Of a stretch of DNA of 44,480 nt, positions 37,521-44,480 are shown piece after piece. Position 1 is the first letter of the stretch; each line of letters begins with the position of its first letter. Position numbers and translations under genes: made by a program. This DNA is from an uncultured Opitutaceae bacterium (lineage in GTDB: Bacteria; Verrucomicrobiota; Verrucomicrobiia; Opitutales; Opitutaceae): positions 1 to 44,480 of the forward strand of contig CALAOT010000013.1 in the NCBI GenBank assembly GCA_937889545.1, given 5' to 3'. Under the pieces are notes generated by a model. That model saw only the letters and a program-made list of their open reading frames with translations, was not told the DNA's origin and made no database searches.

Positions 37521-38000
37521 ATGCACAAGATCAATACAAGGGACATTCCCGAGGAGCCCTGGGCCTCGCCCAAGGGCAGGTTCGCGAGCGCGGACAGGAA
37601 CATCTCCATCAAACTGGGCCGAGACCCCGCCTCGACCGACCTGTCTAGGAGCCACCCCTTCGACGTGGAGATCTGCCGCATCCCTCCCGGGAAGAGCGCC
37701 TGCCCCTACCATTCGCACAGCGCCCAGTGGGAATTCTACCACGTGATCGCGGGGACGGGCGTCGTCCGGGACAGGGACGGCAGGACATCCGTGGAGGCGG
37801 GCGACGCCTTCCTATTCGAACCCGGGCTTCCGCACCAGCTGATCAACGACAGCGCGGCGGACCTCGTGGTGTACATCGTCGCGGATAATCCCCTCGGGGA
37901 AACGTGCCACTATCCGGACAGCGGGAAGTGGCTGGTGCGCTCGCCGGAACGCATCCTCGTCCGCTCCGGTCCGCTCGACTATCTCGACGGAGAGGAGTAG
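37521..38000 (+). CDS. Single-domain cupin protein
   Basis: A 159-residue cupin_2 protein. The metal-site motif 1 is HSHSAQWEFYHVIAGTGVV (His, His and Glu ligands) and motif 2 is GDAFLFEPGLPHQLIND (His ligand). Such proteins bind a metal and act as isomerases, dioxygenases or sensors; the substrate is not deducible. It follows the DUF2252 gene by 22 bases. A hydrophilic N-terminal 45 residues precedes the barrel. Confidence 0.88.
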   Translation: MHKINTRDIPEEPWASPKGRFASADRNISIKLGRDPASTDLSRSHPFDVEICRIPPGKSACPYHSHSAQWEFYHVIAGTGVVRDRDGRTSVEAGDAFLFEPGLPHQLINDSAADLVVYIVADNPLGETCHYPDSGKWLVRSPERILVRSGPLDYLDGEE

Positions 38001-38036
38001 CCGGACATGGCCGGGAAGAACGCGGTTGCTTCCGCC

Positions 38037-38330
38037 ATGAGGTACTTGCTGTGCCGCAACCGGATGGCCGACTTTCGTTCCTGAAAGCGCATGTTCGATT
38101 CACATTCCGGAGCCTATCGGGCGGCCGGACTCCAGCTGAAGGGCCTTTGGCGCGAGGAGGGAAGGCCGAACGAGGTGTTCTTCCTGTTTGAGGTGAGCAA
38201 TATGGGGAAACCAAAGGCGTTCATCGCCGCGCCCGCAGCGGCGGAGGCGGGCGCGATATCGAGGGTCGTCGACGGGCAGTATCATTTCATCCGGGATGCG
38301 GGGATTACGGCGCGCCGGCGAACCGGGTGA
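38037..38330 (+). pseudogene. Small conserved protein gene interrupted by an in-frame TGA
   Basis: Read from the ATG at 38037, the frame gives MRYLLCRNRMADFRS, then TGA at 38082-38084, then continues KRMFDSHSGAYRAAGLQLKG, LWREEGRPNEVFFLFEV and FIAAPAAAEAGAIS to a stop at 38330. The part before the stop fits the N-terminus of the same small protein family. From memory of that family, a Trp (TGG) is expected where TGA stands, so one G-to-A change explains it. A shorter protein could start at the ATG at 38091 (79 residues). The family has no known function; it resembles small 'WREEG-PNEVFFLFEV' proteins. Confidence 0.65.
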
Positions 38331-38478
38331 CTCCGCGTTTCGCGGCCGCACGCCGGGGCTGCGCGGTTGACAGGGTTTCGCGCCGGGGGTTTCATCCCGG
38401 CAACAGGATCAGGTTGTTTCCAGGTGTGTCGGCTGTCCCGGGGCCTGTGCGATCGCGCAGAACAATCCCATTCCCACC

Positions 38479-40950
38479 GTGCCTTTTGCATCACTTGCAG
38501 TTCCGATCGTGGCGCTCATCGCCGCGGGCCTCGGCGCCCTGGTCGCGGCGGGCCTCATGTACCTCCGCGCGAGGCGTCAGGCGCCCCCGGTTCCAAGGAG
38601 CAGGGATGACCCGACCGCCGCAAAGCTCGAGAACTACCAGCTGATCCTGGACACGCTCGACCGGTCAAACATCCTGCTCTGGTGGGCGCGGGTGTGGCGA
38701 GAGGGCTCGTCGTACGCATGGAAGTTCAGGACGCCGCCGCAGCTCCACCAGAACCCCATCTACCGACTTGCATCCCTCGTCGACGAGGGGGGGCTTTGGA
38801 GGGACGAGCAGGCCCCCGACCACGAGCGGACGAAGCAAACCGCCGCCAAGGCGCTCGCTGAGGGTGAAGGCGGATACCAGCAGGAGTACCGCATCCTCGG
38901 CCCCGATTCCGTGAACTGGCTCTCCGAGGAGGTGAGGATCCGGCCCGCGGGCCCCGGCGAGTGGAATCTCGCAGGCGTGATCGTCGACGTAACGAAGCGC
39001 CACGAGGCCGAGGAGGCGCGCAGGCTGACGGAGAGCCACCTCGAGGAGATCCTGAAGAGGGCGGACTGCCTCCTCTGGCAGGCCGTGGTCACCGGCGACC
39101 CGGACACCCAGATCGCGTGGCAGATGTTCATCCCGCCCTCCGTGCTGTACAGGAGGATCTTCAGCGCGGAGCCCGTCCCCGGACAGAACATGCTCTGGAC
39201 CGAGGAGATTGTGCCGGAGTGGGCCCAGATCCAGACGGCCTCGAGAAGGGCCATGCGCGAAGGCAGGCCCGACTACGAGCAGGAATTCCACGTCGCAACC
39301 GGGGGGCACTCGTTCTGCGTCCAGGAGCACGTGTCCGTCACGCGGCTGGGCCCCGGCCGGTGGAGCCTCGTCGGGGTCATCGTCGACATCACGGAACGGC
39401 GCGACGCCGAGATGGCGCTCGCCTCCGAGAAGGAGCGGCTTGCGGTGACGCTCGGCACCATGAGCGAGGGTGTGATCACGGTCGACGCCCGCGGGCGCGT
39501 CCTCTTCATCAACCGCGCGGCGGCCGACATGATCCAATGGAACGCGGCGGAGACCGTGGGCCGCCAGGTCTCCGAGGTGTGCAGGCTCATGAACGCGGAA
39601 AGCGGCCTTGAGACCGTCCTGCCGGTGAAGGAGATCGTGGAAAGCGGCTCGCTCGCCGAGATCCCTCCCCGGACGATGCTCAAGGGGCGCTCGGACCGGA
39701 TGCGCCTCGTCGAGGGGCGGATGGCCCCCGTCGCCGATTCCACGAGCAAGAGGGTGGGCGCCGTCTTTGTCCTGCGCGACGTGACGGAGCGCCAGCGAAT
39801 GGCGGAGAAGCTGCAGAGCGCGGCCAGGATGGAGTCGGTCGGAATCCTCGCCGGCGGCATCGCGCACGATTTCAACAACATCCTTACCGCGATCCTCGCC
39901 AACCTCACGCTCCTGCAGCTCGACCTTGCGGGGATGCCGGAGGAGGCGAACCTGCTGGAAGAGGCGGTGCGCGCCACCAAGCGCGCGAGCGAGCTGACGC
40001 TCCAGCTGCTCACCTTCGCGAAGGGGGGCGACCCGGTCCGGACCGCCGTCCTCCTGAACGAGGTCATCCGGGAGGCCGCGACCTTCGCGCTCCGGGGCTC
40101 CGGCGTGAGGAGCGAGTTCGACATGCCCGACGGCCTCAGGGCCGCGAATGTGGACAAGGCCCAGATCAGCCAGGTGATCCAGAATCTGGCCATGAACGCG
40201 AACCAGGCCATGCCCGCCGGGGGGACGCTCCGGATAGCGTCCTCGAACGAGCGGATCGCCGCGGGGGCCCACCCCGTCCTCGCGCAGGGCGACTACATCC
40301 GCATCACGGTGTCGGATACCGGCCCCGGCATCCCGCCGAAGCACATCGGGAAGATCTTCGAGCCGTATTTCACGACGAGACCGCAGGGCCGCGGCCTCGG
40401 GCTTGCGACCGTCTTCTCGATCGTGAAGAAGCACCAGGGCCACGTCGACGTGAGCTCCGTCGTGGGGCGGGGCTCGGTGTTCACGATCTGGCTGCCGGCG
40501 GCGCCCCTGGCTCCGGCCGCGCCGGCCCGGGAAGGGGCGGCACCAGGCATCGTGCGGGGCAAGCGGGTGCTCTTCATGGACGACGAGGCGCCCATCCTCA
40601 AGATGGCCGAGAAGCTCATGGCCCGGTTGGGGCTCGAGTTCGCGTCCGCCCCGGACGGCAAGGAGGCCATAGAGCGCTACCGCGCCGCCAAGGAATCCGG
40701 CAAGCCCTTCGACCTGGTCGTGATGGACCTGACCATCCCCGGCGGCATGGGCGGCAGGGAGGCAATCTCCATCCTCCGCGAGATCGACCCCGGGGTCAGG
40801 GCGATCGTGTCGAGCGGCTATTCGAGCGACCTGGCCATGGCGGACTTTCGCAAGCACGGATTCCGCGGAATGGTGGCAAAGCCCTATGACATCACGGAGC
40901 TGGCCTCCGTCATCCGGGACGTGCTGAATGACGAGGGCGGGGCGCGCTGA
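38479..40950 (+). CDS. Hybrid sensor histidine kinase with three PAS-like domains and receiver
   Basis: An 823-residue kinase starting at GTG. One membrane segment (about 5-30) is followed by two related PAS-like domains. These are about 52-180, ending VIVDVTKRHEAEE, and about 185-315, ending VIVDITERRDAEM; they share ILLWW/CLLWQ and QEYRIL/QEFHVA. A third, canonical PAS follows (about 325-445, GVITVDARGRVLFINRAAAD). HisKA has its phospho-His in GGIAHDFNN (H463), and the HATPase has NLAMNANQAMPAGG, DTGPGIPP and GRGLGLATVFSI. The C-terminal receiver has D750 in VVMDLTIPGGMGG and AKPYD. No response regulator is adjacent. Confidence 0.94.
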   Translation: MPFASLAVPIVALIAAGLGALVAAGLMYLRARRQAPPVPRSRDDPTAAKLENYQLILDTLDRSNILLWWARVWREGSSYAWKFRTPPQLHQNPIYRLASLVDEGGLWRDEQAPDHERTKQTAAKALAEGEGGYQQEYRILGPDSVNWLSEEVRIRPAGPGEWNLAGVIVDVTKRHEAEEARRLTESHLEEILKRADCLLWQAVVTGDPDTQIAWQMFIPPSVLYRRIFSAEPVPGQNMLWTEEIVPEWAQIQTASRRAMREGRPDYEQEFHVATGGHSFCVQEHVSVTRLGPGRWSLVGVIVDITERRDAEMALASEKERLAVTLGTMSEGVITVDARGRVLFINRAAADMIQWNAAETVGRQVSEVCRLMNAESGLETVLPVKEIVESGSLAEIPPRTMLKGRSDRMRLVEGRMAPVADSTSKRVGAVFVLRDVTERQRMAEKLQSAARMESVGILAGGIAHDFNNILTAILANLTLLQLDLAGMPEEANLLEEAVRATKRASELTLQLLTFAKGGDPVRTAVLLNEVIREAATFALRGSGVRSEFDMPDGLRAANVDKAQISQVIQNLAMNANQAMPAGGTLRIASSNERIAAGAHPVLAQGDYIRITVSDTGPGIPPKHIGKIFEPYFTTRPQGRGLGLATVFSIVKKHQGHVDVSSVVGRGSVFTIWLPAAPLAPAAPAREGAAPGIVRGKRVLFMDDEAPILKMAEKLMARLGLEFASAPDGKEAIERYRAAKESGKPFDLVVMDLTIPGGMGGREAISILREIDPGVRAIVSSGYSSDLAMADFRKHGFRGMVAKPYDITELASVIRDVLNDEGGAR

Positions 40951-40971
40951 GCGCGGCTGCGGCCGCCGAAT

Positions 40972-41047
40972 TGTGCGGATTATCTTGAGTCATCCCGGGA
41001 ACCGCCGAATTTCGGGGCCGGGTGACAACAGGGGCGGCAACTCTTTC
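40972..41047 (+). repeat. 76-bp direct repeat, copy 1 (upstream of and into the GT-C/TPR gene)
   Basis: This segment recurs at 44405-44480 with only two mismatches (bases 40991-40992). The last 55 bases are identical. It covers the intergenic region and the first codons of the gene at 41022 if the GTG start is right, or its leader if translation starts at the ATG at 41082. Confidence 0.9.
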
Positions 41048-42959
41048 CGGGCGCGGGGACTCACCGGGGGCGCGGCGGCGCATGGACTGGCCGGCGCTGG
41101 CGGGCGGGGCGGTCCTCGCGGCCCTGGCGGTCGCGGCCTATGGCCGGACCTTTTCCATACCGCTGATTTTCGACGACGAGTCCTCGATCGCGAACAACAC
41201 GACCATCCGGCACCTGGGCACGGCTTTCCTGCCGCCCGTCGACTCGACCGTGAGCGGCAGGCCGGCGGCCAACCTTTCCCTGGCGGCCAACTATGCCGTG
41301 AGCGGGACGGCGGTGGGGAGCTATCATGCGGTGAACCTGGCGATCCACATACTGGCCGGGCTGACGTTGTTCGGAATCGTCCGGCGCACGCTTGCGCCGC
41401 GGACGGGGGCTTCGGCCTTCGCGGTCGCATTCTCGGCCTCCCTTCTCTGGACCCTGCACCCCCTGCAGACCGAATCGGTCACCTACATCGTCCAGCGCGC
41501 GGAGTCGCTCATGGGGCTCTTCTACCTGCTCACCCTGTACTGCTTCATCCGGGGCGCCGGGGCGGGCGGCCCGGGGAGATTCTGGTGGCTCGCCGCGTCG
41601 GTCTTCGCCTGCCTCCTCGGGATGGGCACCAAGGAGGTGATGGTCTCGGCGCCGCTGGTCGTGCTGCTGTACGACCGCACGTTTCTTGCCGGCGGCTTCC
41701 GGGAGGCATTCAGGCGCCGCTGGCGCCTGTATGCGGGGCTGGCCGCCACGTGGCTGATCCTGGCCCTTGTCGTGCTTTCCGGGAAGGGCAGGGGGGGGAA
41801 CGCCGGATTCGGCAGTGGAGTCGCCTGGTGGCGCTACGCTTTGACGCAGTCTGAGGCGATCGCCCATTATCTGCGGCTCTGCTTCTGGCCGCACCCGCTG
41901 ATCTTCGACTACGGCAGCGCCCTCGTGCGCCCTTCCCTTGGTGTCCTCCCGTACGCCCTGCTCATCATGGCGATGGTGGCGGCGGTCGCGTGGGCGCTTG
42001 TCAGGCGGCCGGCCATCGGATTCCTGGGGGCCAGCTTCTTTGCGGTCCTTGCGGCCAGCTCCAGCGTCGTCCCCGTCGCCACCGAGACGATGGCCGAGCA
42101 CCGGATGTACCTGCCGCTCGCTGCCGTGGCCGTGCTGGTGGTGCTGGGGATCCACCGGTGGCTGGGACGCGGGACCCTGCCTCTCTGCCTCGCCCTGGTT
42201 GCGGTACTGTCATGGGCCACCTGGGAGCGAAACGAGGACTACCGCAGCAACGAGGCGATATGGAGCGATACGGTGGCCAAGCTCCCGGAAAATGAGAGGG
42301 CGCAGTACAACCTGGGCTGCTTCCTGCAAAAGACGCCCGGCCGGTTGGACGAGGCGGTCGCCCACTTCCAGGAGGCTCTGCGCCTCAGGCCTGATTATGC
42401 CGATGCCGATTGCAATCTGGGGGCTTCCCTGGCGTCCCTGGGCCGGATGCCGGAGGCGATCGCCCGCTACAAGGAGGCGCTGCGGCTGAAGCCCGGCCTT
42501 GCCGAGGCGCACAACGATCTCGGCAATGCCCTGAGCTCCACGGACCGGACGCAAGAGGCGATCCCGCATTATGAGGAGGCGCTGCGCCTGAGGCCGGATT
42601 ATGCCGAGGCGCACAACGATCTCGGCAATGCCCTGAGCTCCACGGGCCGTGCGCTGGAGGCGATCCCGCACTATGAGGAGGCCCTGCGCCTGAGGCCCGA
42701 CCTTTATCAGGCGAATTACAACCTGGGGAATGCCCTGAACGCCCTGGGCCGGACGCCGGAGGCGATCGCACAGTACGAGCAGGCGCTGCGCATCAGGCCC
42801 GATGACGCCACGATCCATTTCTACCTGGCCGGCGCGCTGCTGAGGATCCCCGGCCGGACCGGCGAGGCCGTCGCGCAACTCAGGGAGGTGCTGAGGCTCG
42901 AGCCCGACAATGACCGGGCCCGCAGGATCCTGGCCCGGATCGAGCCCTTCCCGCAGTGA
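41022..42959 (+). CDS. GT-C-type multi-pass membrane protein with C-terminal TPR array
   Basis: A 645-residue protein with about 10-11 membrane segments followed by about 200 soluble residues. The first loop has the acidic motif FDDESSI and the second 'LHPLQTESVTYIVQRAESLMG', the pattern of the TMTC/PMT-like GT-C glycosyltransferases that use polyprenyl-phosphate sugars. The C-terminus holds about five TPRs of 34 residues (AEAHNDLGNALSSTGRALEA type), presumably selecting targets. It might glycosylate exported proteins; the donor and target are unknown. The start is GTG 41022 or ATG 41082 (MDWPALAGG); the second would place the whole direct repeat in the leader. Confidence 0.85.
   Translation: MTTGAATLSGRGDSPGARRRMDWPALAGGAVLAALAVAAYGRTFSIPLIFDDESSIANNTTIRHLGTAFLPPVDSTVSGRPAANLSLAANYAVSGTAVGSYHAVNLAIHILAGLTLFGIVRRTLAPRTGASAFAVAFSASLLWTLHPLQTESVTYIVQRAESLMGLFYLLTLYCFIRGAGAGGPGRFWWLAASVFACLLGMGTKEVMVSAPLVVLLYDRTFLAGGFREAFRRRWRLYAGLAATWLILALVVLSGKGRGGNAGFGSGVAWWRYALTQSEAIAHYLRLCFWPHPLIFDYGSALVRPSLGVLPYALLIMAMVAAVAWALVRRPAIGFLGASFFAVLAASSSVVPVATETMAEHRMYLPLAAVAVLVVLGIHRWLGRGTLPLCLALVAVLSWATWERNEDYRSNEAIWSDTVAKLPENERAQYNLGCFLQKTPGRLDEAVAHFQEALRLRPDYADADCNLGASLASLGRMPEAIARYKEALRLKPGLAEAHNDLGNALSSTDRTQEAIPHYEEALRLRPDYAEAHNDLGNALSSTGRALEAIPHYEEALRLRPDLYQANYNLGNALNALGRTPEAIAQYEQALRIRPDDATIHFYLAGALLRIPGRTGEAVAQLREVLRLEPDNDRARRILARIEPFPQ
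42501..42645 (+). repeat. Internal 102-bp-period TPR duplication
   Basis: A 43-base word beginning GCCGAGGCGCACAACGATCT is identical at 42501-42543 and 42603-42645, exactly 102 bp (34 codons, one TPR) apart. Neighbouring repeats are more diverged, so this unit is a recent in-frame duplication or has been homogenised. Confidence 0.85.
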
Positions 42960-43052
42960 ACGCGCCGGGATTGCCCGTCAGCCGGGCAATCGGGCGCGGG
43001 GGATCGCAGGCGGGGAATCTTCGGCGACGGCCGGGCGCCCGAATGCTCCGGG

Positions 43053-44129
43053 TCAGGGGAACAGGAGATCGTTGGGCACCACGTCGTATTTGCCCGAGCC
43101 GTTCGGCAGGAGGAGGAAAGGGGTCCCGTGCCCGGGAATGTACTTCAGCGCCTCAGACTGGGCGTTCAACAGCTGCCTGGCGGCCTCCAGCTTGTCGGTG
43201 AAATGGGGGAAGAGGGCGCCGAGGCGGCTCCGCAGCGCCTTCGAGTCGCGCGTGAGGAGGGGGTCGAACAGCATCCCAAGCTGGCTGAACACCGTGGTGA
43301 ACTGCTCGCGGGGCGTGCCTGGCACCGAGAGGATGGCCGCCAGGACCGCAATGGAGTCCGCCGACGCATCGGGGCTGGAGAAAAGGAGGACCTTGGGCCC
43401 CTTGAGGGAGCCGAACTGCGGGTGCTTGAGGGTCTGCCCGAGGAGATCAAGGCAGTGGGGGCATTGGAAGCTGATGACCAGGACGGGCGATTGCTCGGCG
43501 TCGACCGGCCCCAGCCAGCTGAAGGCAACCTGGTCGAGGTTGGCCTGCAGGGAGAGCATGGACGAGGCGGGCACGATTGCCGGCTTTGCGGCCTTGGCGT
43601 CCTTGGAGGACTTGGGGATGACGGGCACCGTGGTGTACCCCGGGGCATCCCAGGACTGCACCCGCGCCTCGGCCAGCACCTTGACGGCGAAGAACACGGG
43701 CAATGCGAGCGCGAGCATCAGGGAGGGCAGCCACGCGTGGGCCCTTCCCCGCAGGGGAAGAACAAGGGCCGCCGCAAGGGCCGCCACAGCATGGAGCGTG
43801 CAGAAGGGGCAGAATCCCTTGAGGACGAGGAACTGTATGCCCATCAGCATGAGGCCGCCCAGGGCCAGGAGCAGCACGGAGCCAAGCTGCACGTGGCTCT
43901 GCCAGGCCCGGGTTGCGGGAAAGGCGAGGACAACCCAGAACGGGATGGCCAGCAGAGGCAGCGGGACACCGTAGACGGCCCCGTAGCGGCTGTTGATGAT
44001 GGCCCAGCAACCGGTCAGGGGACAGGGTATGTTGAGCAGCTTGAGCGCGGCCAGGTAGATGCAGGCGAGCAGGCCAAGGCCCACGAGAAACGTGGTGAGG
44101 GAGGAGGTGCGCGGGGGGACGGTGAGCAC
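43053..44129 (-). CDS. VKOR-DsbA-like fusion: membrane disulfide-forming protein
   Basis: A 358-residue inner-membrane protein. The N-terminal half (about 1-155) is a vitamin K epoxide reductase homologue. It has loop cysteines C36 and C41 (NIPCPLTGC), a Ser in INSRYG (S47) and the quinone-side CPFC pair (C107, C110). It is followed by a linker and a periplasmic thioredoxin-fold domain with the DsbA-type active site CPHC (C223-C226) and a GTPFLLLP cis-Pro loop. VKOR reoxidises the thioredoxin partner with quinone, so the fusion would make disulfides in exported proteins, replacing DsbA/DsbB. It is convergent with the GT-C/TPR gene. Confidence 0.9.
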   Translation of the reverse strand: MLTVPPRTSSLTTFLVGLGLLACIYLAALKLLNIPCPLTGCWAIINSRYGAVYGVPLPLLAIPFWVVLAFPATRAWQSHVQLGSVLLLALGGLMLMGIQFLVLKGFCPFCTLHAVAALAAALVLPLRGRAHAWLPSLMLALALPVFFAVKVLAEARVQSWDAPGYTTVPVIPKSSKDAKAAKPAIVPASSMLSLQANLDQVAFSWLGPVDAEQSPVLVISFQCPHCLDLLGQTLKHPQFGSLKGPKVLLFSSPDASADSIAVLAAILSVPGTPREQFTTVFSQLGMLFDPLLTRDSKALRSRLGALFPHFTDKLEAARQLLNAQSEALKYIPGHGTPFLLLPNGSGKYDVVPNDLLFP

Positions 44130-44404
44130 GGCGTGTTACTGCGTTGAGCCAACGCAAAGGATGGCGCCGGGGACGGCGCAAGACAAGACGGCCTGCACGG
44201 CTTCGTTCGGGATGCCCATATCCGCGAAGTAAGCGGCGCGGGCGGGCGGATGGTCAATGCCCGATGGGCGTCGGCCGGCAAACCCCGCAGCCGCGCCGGA
44301 GCGCGGGGCAAACGGGTCCCGGAGGAGTGAGGCGGCAATCCGGGCCCCGTCCGGACTGCCTCGCCCGGCGCCATGCGGCGCCGGATGCGCGGCCGCCTGC
44401 GGGC
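44130..44404. other. Intergenic stretch upstream of the VKOR fusion and the terminal repeat
   Basis: No gene recognised. It contains a strong GC hairpin, CCGGCGCC-ATGC-GGCGCCGG, at 44365-44384 without a T-tract, just before the terminal direct repeat. Promoters for the leftward VKOR gene and a rightward gene would lie here. Confidence 0.5.
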
Positions 44405-44480
44405 TGTGCGGATTATCTTGAGTAGTCCCGGGAACCGCCGAATTTCGGGGCCGGGTGACAACAGGGGCGGCAACTCTTTC
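44405..44480 (+). repeat. 76-bp direct repeat, copy 2, at the contig end
   Basis: Matches 40972-41047 except for two bases (44424-44425). The final 55 bases are exactly identical and end at the last base of the contig. An exact 55-base shared end is what a k=55 de Bruijn assembly leaves at an unresolved repeat. Confidence 0.9.
44455..44480 (+). CDS. Possible start of a second GT-C/TPR paralogue, cut by the contig end
   Basis: If GTG 41022 is the true start of the GT-C/TPR gene, the identical GTG at 44455 would start a paralogue. Only eight codons (VTTGAATL) are present before the contig ends. The call rests entirely on the repeat and is weak if the real start is further downstream. Confidence 0.3.

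Noticed and set aside
38082..38084. TGA as selenocysteine
   Set aside because: The family position appears to be Trp, not Cys, and no obvious stem-loop follows; pseudogene or read error is simpler.
42300..42950. Periodic repeats that could suggest CRISPR
   Set aside because: The 102-bp period is three-fold and in frame, encoding 34-residue TPRs; there are no spacers.

Overview
The window is a high-GC bacterial contig that most resembles Verrucomicrobiota, class Opitutia (Opitutaceae-like). The pointers are a secreted propeller protein ending in the C-terminal domain typical of Opitutaceae exoproteins, a pair of secreted proteins of a type I associate with that group, a TonB-dependent receptor plus MFS arrangement for alpha-glucans, and KdsA (LPS, hence a Gram-negative envelope). 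This assignment is inference from gene content; there is no rRNA here. Both contig ends carry technical signatures. Bases 1-28 are Illumina TruSeq adapter. The last 55 bases repeat bases 40993-41047 exactly, as expected when a k=55 assembly graph breaks at a repeat.

Layout. (1) 29-8090 is housekeeping: a truncated secreted protein, proA, a PfkB sugar/nucleoside kinase, a DUF6941-type protein, a 57-residue membrane protein, pyrG-kdsA (overlapping), a lone lipoyl/E3-binding-domain protein translationally coupled to a FabH-type ketosynthase, and rsmE. (2) 8192-16417 is an accessory block that looks less GC-rich. It begins at an intact tRNA-Leu(CAA) and contains a decayed tRNA-Leu at 15285-15360. 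It holds a Tat-exported GH29 fucosidase, two tandem paralogous secreted proteins of unknown function, a membrane-anchored coiled-coil protein, a YCF48/BNR-like propeller and another secreted unknown. No integrase is visible. (3) 16525-18864 has a secreted esterase and a class II Fic protein whose AT-rich promoter carries two copies of TTGCCG-N6-TTGCCG. (4) 19138-31330 is an alpha-glucan utilisation locus: secreted GH13 amylase, divergent TonB receptor, MalQ, an SLC45-like MFS transporter coupled to MalQ, an AraC regulator, and a DUF5060/DUF4038 glycosidase-like protein. (5) 31602-40950 has two orphan hybrid histidine kinases flanking a nucleosidase plus NCS2-permease pair, a DUF2252 protein, a cupin and a small gene interrupted by an in-frame TGA. 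(6) 41022-44480 has a GT-C-type membrane protein with C-terminal TPRs, a VKOR-DsbA fusion, and the apparent start of a second copy of the GT-C/TPR upstream region at the contig edge.

Working together: in the glucan locus the amylase would cut starch outside the cell, the TonB receptor would import oligosaccharides to the periplasm, the MFS carrier would take them to the cytoplasm, and MalQ would rearrange them under AraC control. Two 9-bp direct repeats exactly 20 bp apart upstream of the receptor are a candidate operator. The most unusual regulatory signal is the Fic operator pair. The least explained genes are the tandem paralogues in the tRNA-bounded block.
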